Source: Fenollaria sporofastidiosus
GTDB taxonomy: Bacteria; Bacillota; Clostridia; Tissierellales; Peptoniphilaceae
NCBI RefSeq assembly: GCF_943169635.2
Contig: NZ_OW968186.1
Span: 1,566,064-1,630,063 of the forward strand
DNA length: 64,000 nt
Reading direction: 5' to 3'
Each line of letters begins with the position of its first letter. Positions within the stretch are counted from its first letter, which is position 1. The translations under genes were made by a program, and so were the position numbers. A model generated the notes under the pieces. That model saw nothing but the letters and a program-made list of their open reading frames with translations, was not told the DNA's origin and ran no database searches. This document shows positions 37,128 to 45,402 of this stretch, one piece after another.

Positions 37128-38509
37128 TATCTCTCTCCTAGTATCCCCTTAAGTTCGCTTACAATAATTTCGTATTCTTCCTCGTCTATAGTTCTTAAGT
37201 CAAGAAGCACTTTGTCCTTATATATCCTTACAATTATAGGTATTTCAAGATGTCTAAGTTTTTCTTCAAGCTTTGCAGTAGATATATTCTTTGGCTCAAT
37301 TTCAATTGCTTTAGACTTGATGAATTGATTTGGAAGTGAGCCTCCACCTACTTCTGATGCTGTTTCAACTACGCTCAGTTCAGCTCCTTTTATGCCTTCA
37401 AGCATAGCTAATAGCTTTTGCGCTCTCTTATCTATGGATACATAGCTTTCTGTTATCATCTTTATAGTCGGTATTTCAAATGTTTTATTCTTGTCTATAT
37501 AATAGTTTAGTATCGTTTCAAGAGCTGCTATAGTCATCTTGTCTACTCTAAGTGCTCTAAGCAGTTGATTCTTCTTGATTTGACTGATGTATTTTTCTTT
37601 GCCGACTATGATGCCCGCTTGTGGACCACCTAAAAGCTTGTCCCCACTGAAAGTAACAACATCAACGCCACTTGCAACCGATTCCATAACAGTTGGTTCA
37701 TGCTCAAGACCATAGTCCTCAAGATTGATTAAAACTCCTGAACCAAGGTCTTCTATAAGTGGCAAGTCTCCCTTTATACTAGCAAGTTCACTTGCATTAA
37801 CGCTTTCAGTAAAGCCTAAAATTTTGTAATTTGATGTATGAACCTTTAGTATAGCTCCAGTCTCTTCATTTATAGCGTTTTCATAATCTCTTAGATGAGT
37901 CTTATTAGTTGTGCCGACCTCTCTAAGTGTCGCTAAGCTTCTTTCGCAAACATCAGGTATTCTGAATGATCCACCTATCTCTATTAGTTCGCCCCTTGAA
38001 GTGATAACTTCCTTGTTCTTGCTAAGTGTGTCGAGCACAAGCATAACGGCTGCAGCGTTATTGTTAACTACAAGTGCCGCTTCTGCTCCAGTAATCTTCC
38101 TAAGCTTTTCTTCAATGTGGGAGTATCTTAGACCCCTTTCGCCTCTTTCAAGGTCATACTCAAGATTAGAGTAGCTTGATAAGAGCCTCACAATATTTTC
38201 TTGAGCTGATTTTGGAAGCTTTGACCTACCTAGATTGGTATGTATGATTACACCTGTCGCATTTATTACGGGTCTTAGGCTATAGCTTAGCTCATCTTCA
38301 AGCCTTTGTGCAACAGACTTTTCAATGTTTTTAAGCCTCTCTCTAAGGCCTTCTTCATCAAGACCATTCTTTATCGCTTCTCTCATCTCGTCTAAGATAT
38401 TTCTTATAGTATCGTTAATAAGTCCAGCGTCGTGAACTTCGAATAATTTCTTAATCTCTTCATTCTCCATAACTTGATCAACGCCTGGTATCATTCTAAA
38501 TAAATTCAT
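37127..38509 (-). CDS. selA: L-seryl-tRNA(Sec) selenium transferase
   Basis: 460 aa PLP enzyme. It has the N-terminal RMIPGVDQVME, VINATGVIIHTNLGRSKLP, the glycine-rich EAALVVNNNAAAVML and the PLP lysine in VVTFSGDKLLGGPQAGIIVG. It converts Ser-tRNA(Sec) to Sec-tRNA(Sec) with selenophosphate from SelD. It starts 7 bases after selD and is fused by one base to selB. Confidence 0.97.
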   Translation of the reverse strand: MNLFRMIPGVDQVMENEEIKKLFEVHDAGLINDTIRNILDEMREAIKNGLDEEGLRERLKNIEKSVAQRLEDELSYSLRPVINATGVIIHTNLGRSKLPKSAQENIVRLLSSYSNLEYDLERGERGLRYSHIEEKLRKITGAEAALVVNNNAAAVMLVLDTLSKNKEVITSRGELIEIGGSFRIPDVCERSLATLREVGTTNKTHLRDYENAINEETGAILKVHTSNYKILGFTESVNASELASIKGDLPLIEDLGSGVLINLEDYGLEHEPTVMESVASGVDVVTFSGDKLLGGPQAGIIVGKEKYISQIKKNQLLRALRVDKMTIAALETILNYYIDKNKTFEIPTIKMITESYVSIDKRAQKLLAMLEGIKGAELSVVETASEVGGGSLPNQFIKSKAIEIEPKNISTAKLEEKLRHLEIPIIVRIYKDKVLLDLRTIDEEEYEIIVSELKGILGER

Positions 38510-38516
38510 ATCACAC

Positions 38517-39560
38517 CTACTTAATTAAAATATATTTATCGTCGAATTTTTTTGCTTTTGCAATTATGCCAACTCCAAATGGAAGGTCTATCCTTTCCAT
38601 GTATGTCTTTGCATCCTCTTCTGACAAGGATATTAGTAGTCCTCCAGAAGTTTGTGGGTCGAATAAAAGGTCCTCCATCTCCCTTTTTATCTCAGAATCT
38701 ATCCTAAAGTTTTCACCAACGAAAATTCTGTTGTCATATGCACCTGCTGGTACAAGACCCATCATCGCATAGTCAAGAGCTCCCTTTAGTACAGGTAATT
38801 TCTCTGTATAGATCTCAACGGTAACGTCAGTGTTTCTAAGCATTTCGTATACGTGACCCATAAGTCCAAAACCTGTAATGTCTGTGCAGGCATGCACATC
38901 AAGTCCTTCCATAGCGTCCTTTGCCTTCTTGTTAAGAGTCTTCATTACTAAAGTTGCTTCATCCAAAGCATCCTTGTCACAGATGCCGCCCTTAACAGCA
39001 GTGTTAATTATTCCAAGGCCAAGTGGCTTTGTTAATATAAGGACGTCTCCTTCTTTAACTCCAGTATTCCTCAAAACTTTGTCTGGATGAACAAAGCCTG
39101 TAACGCTCATGCCGTACTTAAGCTCATCATCTTGAACAGTGTGTCCACCTATTAGCAAGGCACCTGCTTCCTTAACCTTGTCAAAGCCGCCCTTCAATAT
39201 TAGCTTTAATACTTCTGGCGATAGACAGTTTGGAAAACACGATATATTCATCGCAAGTATAGGTTCACCGCCCATAGCATAAACGTCAGATAGTGAGTTT
39301 GCTGCTGCAATCTGTCCAAATGTGTATGGGTCGTCAACTATTGGAGTGAAGAAGTCCAAAGTTTCTATGATCGCTCTGTCTTCACTTACCTTGTACACAG
39401 CTGCGTCATCACTAGTCTCCAAACCTACCAATAGATTTGGATCTGGTGCACTCTTTTCTAGTCCCTTTAATATTTGATCTAAAACCTCCGGTTTTACCTT
39501 AGCCGCTCAGCCAGATGTCTTAGCAAAACTTGTTAATTTTACGTTTAAGTCATTACTCAT
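38517..39560 (-). CDS. selD: Selenide, water dikinase; itself a selenoprotein (UGA at codon 18)
   Basis: 347 aa when the TGA at 39507-39509 is read as selenocysteine. The start ATG 39560 gives MSNDLNVKLTSFAKTSG-U-AAKVKPEVLDQILKG, aligning the UGA with the catalytic Cys/Sec of SelD (GCGAK or GUAAK type) and with the invariant Lys three residues later. Downstream are ETSDDAAVYKV, DFFTPIVDDPYTFGQIAAANSLSDVYAMGGEP, and GGHTVQD. SelD makes selenophosphate from selenide and ATP. Its own Sec makes the pathway autoregulating: without selenium, no SelD. Confidence 0.97.
39481..39495 (-). promoter_or_regulatory. SECIS element for selD
   Basis: Starting 12 bases after the UGA, AAAACC pairs with GGTTTT around the three-base loop GGA. 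Guanines at the start of a small apical loop at +18/+19 fit the bacterial SECIS rule. Read by eye. Confidence 0.72.
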
Positions 39561-39564
39561 ATAA

Positions 39565-40176
39565 TCACCTTCCGTTTACACTTATATAGTCCTTAATATT
39601 TTTAAATTTATTCTCTCCAATGCCTTCTATGTTCATCACGTCTTCAATCTTTTTAAACTTCTTCTGCTCTCTGTAATCAATAAACTTCTGTGCAGTCTTC
39701 TCTCCGACACCAGGTAGCGTCATTAGCTCACTTAGACTCGCTTTGTTAATGTTGATCTTCTTAGTCTTAGCATCTATCGCCGCGCTAGTTATGCCTTCTT
39801 CGCTAGCTTCACTCTTTGATGGAACTATGATCCTCTCCTCATCAACAAGCTTTTCAGATAGATTAATCTGATTAATGTCAGCATCATCAGTCAAACCGCC
39901 CGCCTCTTTAACAAGGTCGTCCATACGAGTGCCCGCCTTCATCTTGTATACACCAGGCTTTTTAATCTCGCCCGTGATGTGAGTGTATATGTATCCACCG
40001 TCCTCATCACTCTCGTCATTTAAAGAGTCCTTCGCGCTTGAGTCATAAGCCTTTTGCACAGTAATACCATCATCACTAGTGCTAAAAAAGTCTGTATTCA
40101 TTACCTTTACAAATATTATAATAAGTGCGACTATAAGTACTATCTTAAGTCCCCTCTTAATTTTATCGATGTCCAT
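39565..40176 (-). CDS. comEA: ComEA-like DNA-binding competence protein
   Basis: 203 aa. One N-terminal TM helix (KIVLIVALIIIFVKVM), an SLBB domain (THITGEIKKPGVYKMKAGTRMDDLVKEAGGL), and a C-terminal helix-hairpin-helix pair (ININKASLSELMTLPGVGEKTAQKFIDYR and NIEGIGENKFKNIKDYI). ComEA binds incoming DNA at the outer membrane face during transformation. No comEC or comEB follows; selD starts 4 bases downstream, so it heads the sel transcript. Confidence 0.9.
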   Translation of the reverse strand: MDIDKIKRGLKIVLIVALIIIFVKVMNTDFFSTSDDGITVQKAYDSSAKDSLNDESDEDGGYIYTHITGEIKKPGVYKMKAGTRMDDLVKEAGGLTDDADINQINLSEKLVDEERIIVPSKSEASEEGITSAAIDAKTKKININKASLSELMTLPGVGEKTAQKFIDYREQKKFKKIEDVMNIEGIGENKFKNIKDYISVNGR

Positions 40177-40191
40177 AGAATCACCAGATAT

Positions 40192-40200
40192 ATTATACCA
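40192..40200 (-). promoter_or_regulatory. Extended -10 promoter of comEA-selDAB
   Basis: On the minus strand TGGTATAAT is an extended -10 with a perfect TATAAT (40192-40197), about 16 bases before the ATG. No consensus -35 is seen. Confidence 0.6.
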
Positions 40201-40333
40201 TAAATTTGATAAAAATGAAACAACTTTGTGAACTTTTATTCATAAAGCTTTGCAATGCTTGCAATCACTTATACTTATATGCACTTACTGTCCATATTAA
40301 ACATTGACTCGCAGGGCATATGCTTAGAAGCCA

Positions 40334-40447
40334 CATATATAGTGTATGGCTTGGCATATAGTGAGTGGCTTGCTATATATAGAGAGGCTTAGCATATGAT
40401 GAGTGGCTTTCTATATGGTGAGTGGCTTGCTATATAGTGACAAGCTT
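40334..40447. repeat. Six-unit 19-bp tandem repeat between ssrA and comEA
   Basis: Six consecutive 19-base units (40334, 40353, 40372, 40391, 40410 and 40429) follow the consensus GCTATATAGTGAGTGGCTT, with GGCTT or AGCTT ending every unit and the first ten bases varying. No unit carries a long frame. The gap from comEA start to the tmRNA (about 320 bases) otherwise holds only the comEA promoter and the tmRNA terminator. Confidence 0.9.
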
Positions 40448-40461
40448 GGCACCATAAACAT

Positions 40462-40491
40462 AAAAAAAGGCTATAGACCAAGTCTATAACC
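40462..40491 (-). terminator. tmRNA terminator
   Basis: A stem GGTTATAGAC/GTCTATAGCC with a 3-base loop is followed on the minus strand by seven T. Confidence 0.93.
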
Positions 40492-40495
40492 TATG

Positions 40496-40844
40496 TGGTG
40501 GAGATGATGGGAGTCGAACCCATGTCCGAAAACCCTTCCTAAAGAACTTCTCCGAGCGCAGTTTCTTATAAAGTTTCACTAAGACCAATTTAAGAAACAA
40601 AACAAGTCTTAGCTAGCTTTAAAATAATCTTTTAACTTTTAAGCTTGGCTAAAAGATCTTCTCGTCTAAGTTGACCCAATATAAAGCCGTACGAGAAAAC
40701 TCTATATTGAGAGCTAGCCTAACTAGGCAGCGTATGCAAAATTATTGTTTTCTGCGTTTATATTTTTTTGACAGATGTAACGTATCCATCAATCCGGCTC
40801 GCTATTCTAAATTCCAAATCCCCGTCGAAACCAAATTCATCCCC
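40496..40844 (-). ncRNA. ssrA: Transfer-messenger RNA
   Basis: 349 nt. The 5' end GGGGATG pairs with CATCTCC before the encoded ACCA at the 3' end. The tRNA-like TTCGACTCCCAT arm and the 5' GGTTTCGACGGGG segment are present. The tag frame ends with codons for AENNNFAYAA then TAG; the exact resume codon is uncertain. It rescues stalled ribosomes together with SmpB, whose gene is not in the window. Confidence 0.97.
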
Positions 40845-40916
40845 GTGGTATTTTATTATTACCCAGTAGGCTCTAATACATAACAAGGCAGCTTAAGGTG
40901 CACAAGGCACCCATAG

Positions 40917-42041
40917 CTATATTTCCTTTTGATATATTCTGTATGTTATATTAATCTTTGCTCCAAAGCTTTCAACGTCGTTCATCATGTCTCTATTGTA
41001 CTCCCAAATTGTCGAACCTTCAAGCTCTGTGTAGCCTTTCTTAAGTGCGTTAAGATATGTCTTTAGGTACATCACACTAGTAACGCCCTTCTTTCTATAC
41101 TCTGGTACTACGAATAAAACAAAGAATCTAATTCTGTTTATTTTTCTTTTGTAATACAAGAATTTTAAGAAACCAAATGGGAACATCTTTCCATTCATCT
41201 TCTTAATAGCTTGATTATAGTCTGGCAGTGTTATATTAAAACCGATTGGCTCGTTTGTCTTATTGTCTCTAGCTATGAAGATAAGCTCCGAATCGGCAAA
41301 TGGCACTAGCTGCTTAACTATCTTTCTTATCTCTTCTTCTCTTGGTGGAGCAAAGTCGTCCCACTCGCGCGGTAAGGCTCTCTCTAGCACATGCATTATG
41401 TCCATAGCGTCCTTATCGACATTCGTAAGGTCTATGTTGTCTACTCTAAAGTCGAATTTTTTCATTGCATATGGAACTAGCTTTTCATATCTATCTATGT
41501 CGGCGTTGCCTATAGTGTCTTTGTATGCGTAGCAGTCAAAATACTTCTCAAAGCCATACTTAACGAAGTAGTCGTTGTAGTACTTTTTATTGTATGTGTT
41601 CATAATGAATGGTTGTGCGTCGAAGTTATCTATGATGAAGCCTCTGTTATCTTCTCCGCCTGGTAGTGATAGAGGCCCCTTGACCTTTGTCATGCCATGC
41701 GACTTTAAAAACTCTATGGCCTTATCAAGAAGCGCCTTTGCATACTCGTAATTCTCCTTGCATTCAAATAATGAGATGTAGCCTTCCTTGTATCCATGAT
41801 GCTTATTAAGAATATTGTTTACTCCAACTAAAAGTCTGCCTACCACCTTTTCATCATCGTAGCAGATGTACTTTGTGTTTGGGCCTGCTTCGTTAAGGTC
41901 GTTGTCAACGCCTTGAACGTACTTTTTATAGTCCGCTCTTAGTGGCGGCACAAAATTTTTATCTCCTTCGTAATTTTCATAGATAAAGTCCACGAAATCA
42001 TTAAGTGTTTTCTTATCGTTAACCTCTTTAATCGTTATCAA
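40917..42041 (-). CDS. GNAT-superfamily-like protein of unknown role
   Basis: 374 aa, from a TTG at 42041 placed 8 bases after AAGAGG; a GTG at 42050 touches that site and is less likely. It resembles the large two-part GNAT proteins of unknown substrate: N-terminal VVGRLLVGVNN, KVKGPLSLPGGEDNRGFIIDNFD, then a second acetyltransferase-like half with ELIFIARDNKTNEPIGFNITLPDY and RIRFFVLFVVPEYRKKGVTSVMYLKTY, an acetyl-CoA-type loop. It overlaps the citC end by 14 bases, so the two are coupled. Confidence 0.7.
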   Translation of the reverse strand: MITIKEVNDKKTLNDFVDFIYENYEGDKNFVPPLRADYKKYVQGVDNDLNEAGPNTKYICYDDEKVVGRLLVGVNNILNKHHGYKEGYISLFECKENYEYAKALLDKAIEFLKSHGMTKVKGPLSLPGGEDNRGFIIDNFDAQPFIMNTYNKKYYNDYFVKYGFEKYFDCYAYKDTIGNADIDRYEKLVPYAMKKFDFRVDNIDLTNVDKDAMDIMHVLERALPREWDDFAPPREEEIRKIVKQLVPFADSELIFIARDNKTNEPIGFNITLPDYNQAIKKMNGKMFPFGFLKFLYYKRKINRIRFFVLFVVPEYRKKGVTSVMYLKTYLNALKKGYTELEGSTIWEYNRDMMNDVESFGAKINITYRIYQKEI

Positions 42042-43023
42042 GGTAAGCACCTCTTCTTTCTTTTAAATAATCATACACGTCTTGGCTCAAAAAGTTCTTC
42101 ACAGCTATAAAATCTGTTTTAAATTCCTCTCTAACTTTTGATGCGCTGACGTATTCACCGTCAATCATTTTTCTATCTATAAATACAGCTTCAAGGCCGT
42201 ATTGTGAAAGTATACTCTTCATCATCTCATTGTACTTTTCAGTAACTTTGTCAGTGGGCTCAGTACCGAAGTACCTCTTTTTAATATTTAAGTCCTTCGC
42301 AATATGCCTTGCAAATATCTTTGCATCAAGCTCTGTATATACCTTTAGCTTATCTGTATCCTTCTTTAAAAAATATGTTGGAAAGGTTAATCTAGATATG
42401 ATGTAAGGCCCTGATTTAAAGACGTGAACTCTTTCATTGTCTTGATAGTGCTTTTTCACTATCTCGTATCTATCCTTAGTACTAAAGTATGATGCATCTT
42501 CTTCTAAGACGAAGATGATTAAGTCTCTATCGTCTTCCAAAGCCTTGTCTACTAAGTACTCATGACCAAGTGTTAGTGGATTTGCATTCATAACGATGGC
42601 GTTATACTCTTTATTGTCAAGCTCACTTCTTATGCTTTGAGTCCAGTCTTTGTACTTAAAGAAGCCGCCTTCTAGCAAAACAACGTCTTCTGTCTTTTCT
42701 ATCGCATCCATAGACAAGGAAGTGAATATACCCTCGTTCTTTGTCTTTGTAAATACAAAGTAGTTTCTATATCCCTTATTAATAATCTCTTCAAGAGCGC
42801 TATTAATTAGATCGATAGCCAAGCCCTCGCCTTGATATTTATCGTCAATGTAGAAGAATTTAATTAGATTCTTCTTTACTGATACAGTCGCAACTATATT
42901 AGCATTGTCTCTTATGATAAAGCTCGCATCAACGTCTTCATAAGTCACATCACGCAAGGCTAAGAAGTCAATAAGTTCTTTCTCGCTTGACGAGCCTTTT
43001 ATTAGTCTATCTACATAAAACAT
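42028..43023 (-). CDS. citC: [Citrate (pro-3S)-lyase] ligase-like protein
   Basis: 331 aa. The N-terminal 120 residues form a GNAT-like domain. The rest is a nucleotidylyltransferase with NANPLTLGHEYLVDKAL (TxGH motif) and DGEYVSASKVREEF (the ISxSxVR-type motif). The order matches CitC, which acetylates the citrate lyase prosthetic group. No citDEF genes are adjacent, so the target may be another acyl-carrier or be encoded elsewhere. Confidence 0.8.
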   Translation of the reverse strand: MFYVDRLIKGSSSEKELIDFLALRDVTYEDVDASFIIRDNANIVATVSVKKNLIKFFYIDDKYQGEGLAIDLINSALEEIINKGYRNYFVFTKTKNEGIFTSLSMDAIEKTEDVVLLEGGFFKYKDWTQSIRSELDNKEYNAIVMNANPLTLGHEYLVDKALEDDRDLIIFVLEEDASYFSTKDRYEIVKKHYQDNERVHVFKSGPYIISRLTFPTYFLKKDTDKLKVYTELDAKIFARHIAKDLNIKKRYFGTEPTDKVTEKYNEMMKSILSQYGLEAVFIDRKMIDGEYVSASKVREEFKTDFIAVKNFLSQDVYDYLKERRGAYLDND

Positions 43024-43025
43024 AA

Positions 43026-44072
43026 TTAGTCCACTATAATGCCGCCGCCTACAACAGTTCTGCCGTCGTATATAACTAGGCTTTGCGAAAGAGTGATCGC
43101 TCTTTGCGGCTCTTCAAAATTAACTGTGTAAGTTCCGTCGTCATTTTTCTTTACTTTTGCTCTCTCGTCGCTAGACCTATATCTAACTTTTGCAGTGTAG
43201 ACCTTGTCTTCATCAATCTCATCAATAGAGATAAGGTTCACATCTTTTATAAGAGCAGTCTTTTTGAATAAGTCCTCTTCTGGTCCAAGAATGATCTCGT
43301 TATTTACTGGATCAATCTTTGTTACAAAGGCTCTTTGTCCTAAGGCGACATTAAGCCCACGCCTTTGACCTATGGTGTAGTTTCTAATACCATCATGCTC
43401 ACCTAAAACTTTTCCACTTTTGTCCTTAATAAGACCCTTCTTGCTAATATTTTCTGAATATTTATTTAAAAATGCCTTATAATCATCATTTGCAATAAAA
43501 CAAATCTCTTGCGAATCTTTCTTATTGTATACAGGTATGCCAGCTTCTTTGGCAATGGCTCTAGTTTTATCCTTATCCATAGCTCCAACTGGGAATATCG
43601 CATCCCTTAACTGATCTTGCTTAATATTGTATAGAAAATAGCTTTGATCTTTTCTGATATTAGATGATTTTTCTAAGTAGTGAATTCCGCCTTCGTCGTA
43701 CTTCTCAACATAATGGCCTGTTGCAATAAAATCAGCATCAAAGTTTTTCATCTCATCGTGAAATCTCTTAAACTTAATGTTCTTGTTGCAGAATATGCAA
43801 GGGTTTGGTGTATGGCCAAGCTCGTACTCGCGTATGAAGGGTTCTATAACCCTCTCCTTAAAGTCATCTTTATAATCAACGACATGGTGCTCTATGCCAA
43901 GGTAATCAGATACTCTCTTTGCATCCTCTATCATCTTTCTGTAATTATCTTTAATAATATCGTCGCACAAATTAAACGTAATAGCTACAACATCGTAACC
44001 TTGCTTTTTTAATAAATATGCGCTAACGGAGCTGTCGACCCCGCCCGATAAAGCTATTAAAACTCTCTTCAA
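43026..44072 (-). CDS. mnmA: tRNA-specific 2-thiouridylase MnmA
   Basis: 348 aa. PP-loop ALSGGVDSSVSAYLL, the first catalytic cysteine in TPNPCIFCNKNIKF, the second in DSQEICFIAND, and GQRRGLNVALGQRAFV are all present. It adds sulfur to U34 of Lys, Glu and Gln tRNAs. It lies between glmM (1 base) and citC (2 bases). Confidence 0.96.
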   Translation of the reverse strand: MKRVLIALSGGVDSSVSAYLLKKQGYDVVAITFNLCDDIIKDNYRKMIEDAKRVSDYLGIEHHVVDYKDDFKERVIEPFIREYELGHTPNPCIFCNKNIKFKRFHDEMKNFDADFIATGHYVEKYDEGGIHYLEKSSNIRKDQSYFLYNIKQDQLRDAIFPVGAMDKDKTRAIAKEAGIPVYNKKDSQEICFIANDDYKAFLNKYSENISKKGLIKDKSGKVLGEHDGIRNYTIGQRRGLNVALGQRAFVTKIDPVNNEIILGPEEDLFKKTALIKDVNLISIDEIDEDKVYTAKVRYRSSDERAKVKKNDDGTYTVNFEEPQRAITLSQSLVIYDGRTVVGGGIIVD

Positions 44073-44073
44073 A

Positions 44074-45402
44074 CTATTTCGTCTCTCTTTCTATCAAATC
44101 AACTAAATCTTTAGCTAATCTTCTAAGTTCATCCTCATCTTCGCCTTCAAGCATTACTCTTAGAAGCGGTTCAGTGCCTGATGGTCTAATGACAACTCTC
44201 ATGTCTGGATTATTCTTTGTTAAATCATCTATAGCACTCTTAACGCTTGCTATGTCTAAAACTTTATTCTTAATATCGTTACTTACTTTTGCATTTAAAA
44301 GTACTTGTGGATATGTCTTCATAAGGCCGTTTAGTTCAGCGCAAGTCTTTTTAAGCTCGGTCATAGCATTGATTAGGAAGATGGCGCTTAGTAGACCATC
44401 ACCAGTATTTTGATAATCCTTTAATATTATATGTCCAGATTGCTCTCCGCCAAGTGATAAGTCGTCCTTAATTAGTTCAGCTAAAACATATCTATCGCCA
44501 ACACTTGTCACATCAAGCTCTACGCCAATAGTATCAAGATACTTCTTAAGGCCAATGTTTGACATTATAGTCGCAACAAGTTTATTCTTCTTAAGCTTAT
44601 CATGCTTTTTCAAATATGTCGCAAGCGCCGCAAGTATATGGTCCCCGTCCATGATCTTGCCTTCATTATCAACTACTTGCAATCTATCCGCGTCTCCATC
44701 GAAGGCTATGCCGATATCAGCTTTCTCTTCTTTAACAGTCTCTATAAGTGACTCAAGATGTGTTGAGCCGCAATTCAAGTTGATGTTTCTGCCATTTGGC
44801 TCGTCATGAATATATATCATCTCAGCTCCAGATCTATCAAGAACTTCCTTAGCAGTCACGTAGTTCGCGCCATTAGACATATCGCAAACTATCTTTAGAC
44901 CTGTGTAATCCTTCATAAGCGAGCGCAAATAATCAGTATAAGCTGTCTTATCTAGCTCGTCAGTGATATATCTACCAAAGTGGTCCGCCTTCTTAAGCTC
45001 CTTATCCTCAAGCATATTCGTTTCAATAGCTTCTTCAACTTCGTCGGCAAGCTTGTAACCATGCTTATTAAAGACTTTGATGCCGTTGTATTCATATGGA
45101 TTATGTGAAGCAGATACAACTATACCGAATAAAGAATCATTCTTGCTGATTATATAGCTTGCTTCTGGTGTAGATGTTACGTTTAAATCGTATACATCAA
45201 GTCCCATAGATGTGATGGCAGCTGCAAGTGATAGCTTAATCATATCCTTTGATTCTCTTGTGTCAGTCGCTATAAAAACTTTTTTGCTCTCTCCATCCAT
45301 AAAATAGTCAGCTATATATTTTCCAAGTTTGTATGAAAATTCACTCGTTAAAAACTCTCCAGCGACGCCTCTAACGCCGTCTGTTCCAAATAATTTCTTC
45401 AT
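44074..45402 (-). CDS. glmM: Phosphoglucosamine mutase
   Basis: 442 aa. It has LFGTDGVRGVAGEFLTSEF at the N-terminus and the phosphoserine site VVSASHNPYEYNGIKVF. The Mg2+ loop is AFDGDADRLQ and the sugar loop GGEQSGHIILKDY. The phosphate site RPSGTEPLLRVMLEG completes the motif set. It makes glucosamine-1-phosphate for UDP-GlcNAc. Its start overlaps the cca stop by 4 bases. Confidence 0.97.
   Translation of the reverse strand: MKKLFGTDGVRGVAGEFLTSEFSYKLGKYIADYFMDGESKKVFIATDTRESKDMIKLSLAAAITSMGLDVYDLNVTSTPEASYIISKNDSLFGIVVSASHNPYEYNGIKVFNKHGYKLADEVEEAIETNMLEDKELKKADHFGRYITDELDKTAYTDYLRSLMKDYTGLKIVCDMSNGANYVTAKEVLDRSGAEMIYIHDEPNGRNINLNCGSTHLESLIETVKEEKADIGIAFDGDADRLQVVDNEGKIMDGDHILAALATYLKKHDKLKKNKLVATIMSNIGLKKYLDTIGVELDVTSVGDRYVLAELIKDDLSLGGEQSGHIILKDYQNTGDGLLSAIFLINAMTELKKTCAELNGLMKTYPQVLLNAKVSNDIKNKVLDIASVKSAIDDLTKNNPDMRVVIRPSGTEPLLRVMLEGEDEDELRRLAKDLVDLIERETK

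Noticed and set aside
38517..39431. selD starting at 39431 without its catalytic N-terminus
   Set aside because: The upstream in-frame segment encodes the SelD catalytic loop with UGA at the Cys/Sec position and begins with an ATG at 39560.
40334..40447. CRISPR array
   Set aside because: The 19-bp units are directly adjacent with no spacers, are degenerate, and no cas genes are present.
39565..40495. A tRNA-Sec gene near the sel genes
   Set aside because: No acceptor stem plus TTCGA arm could be found here or elsewhere in the window except in the tmRNA; selC is probably outside.
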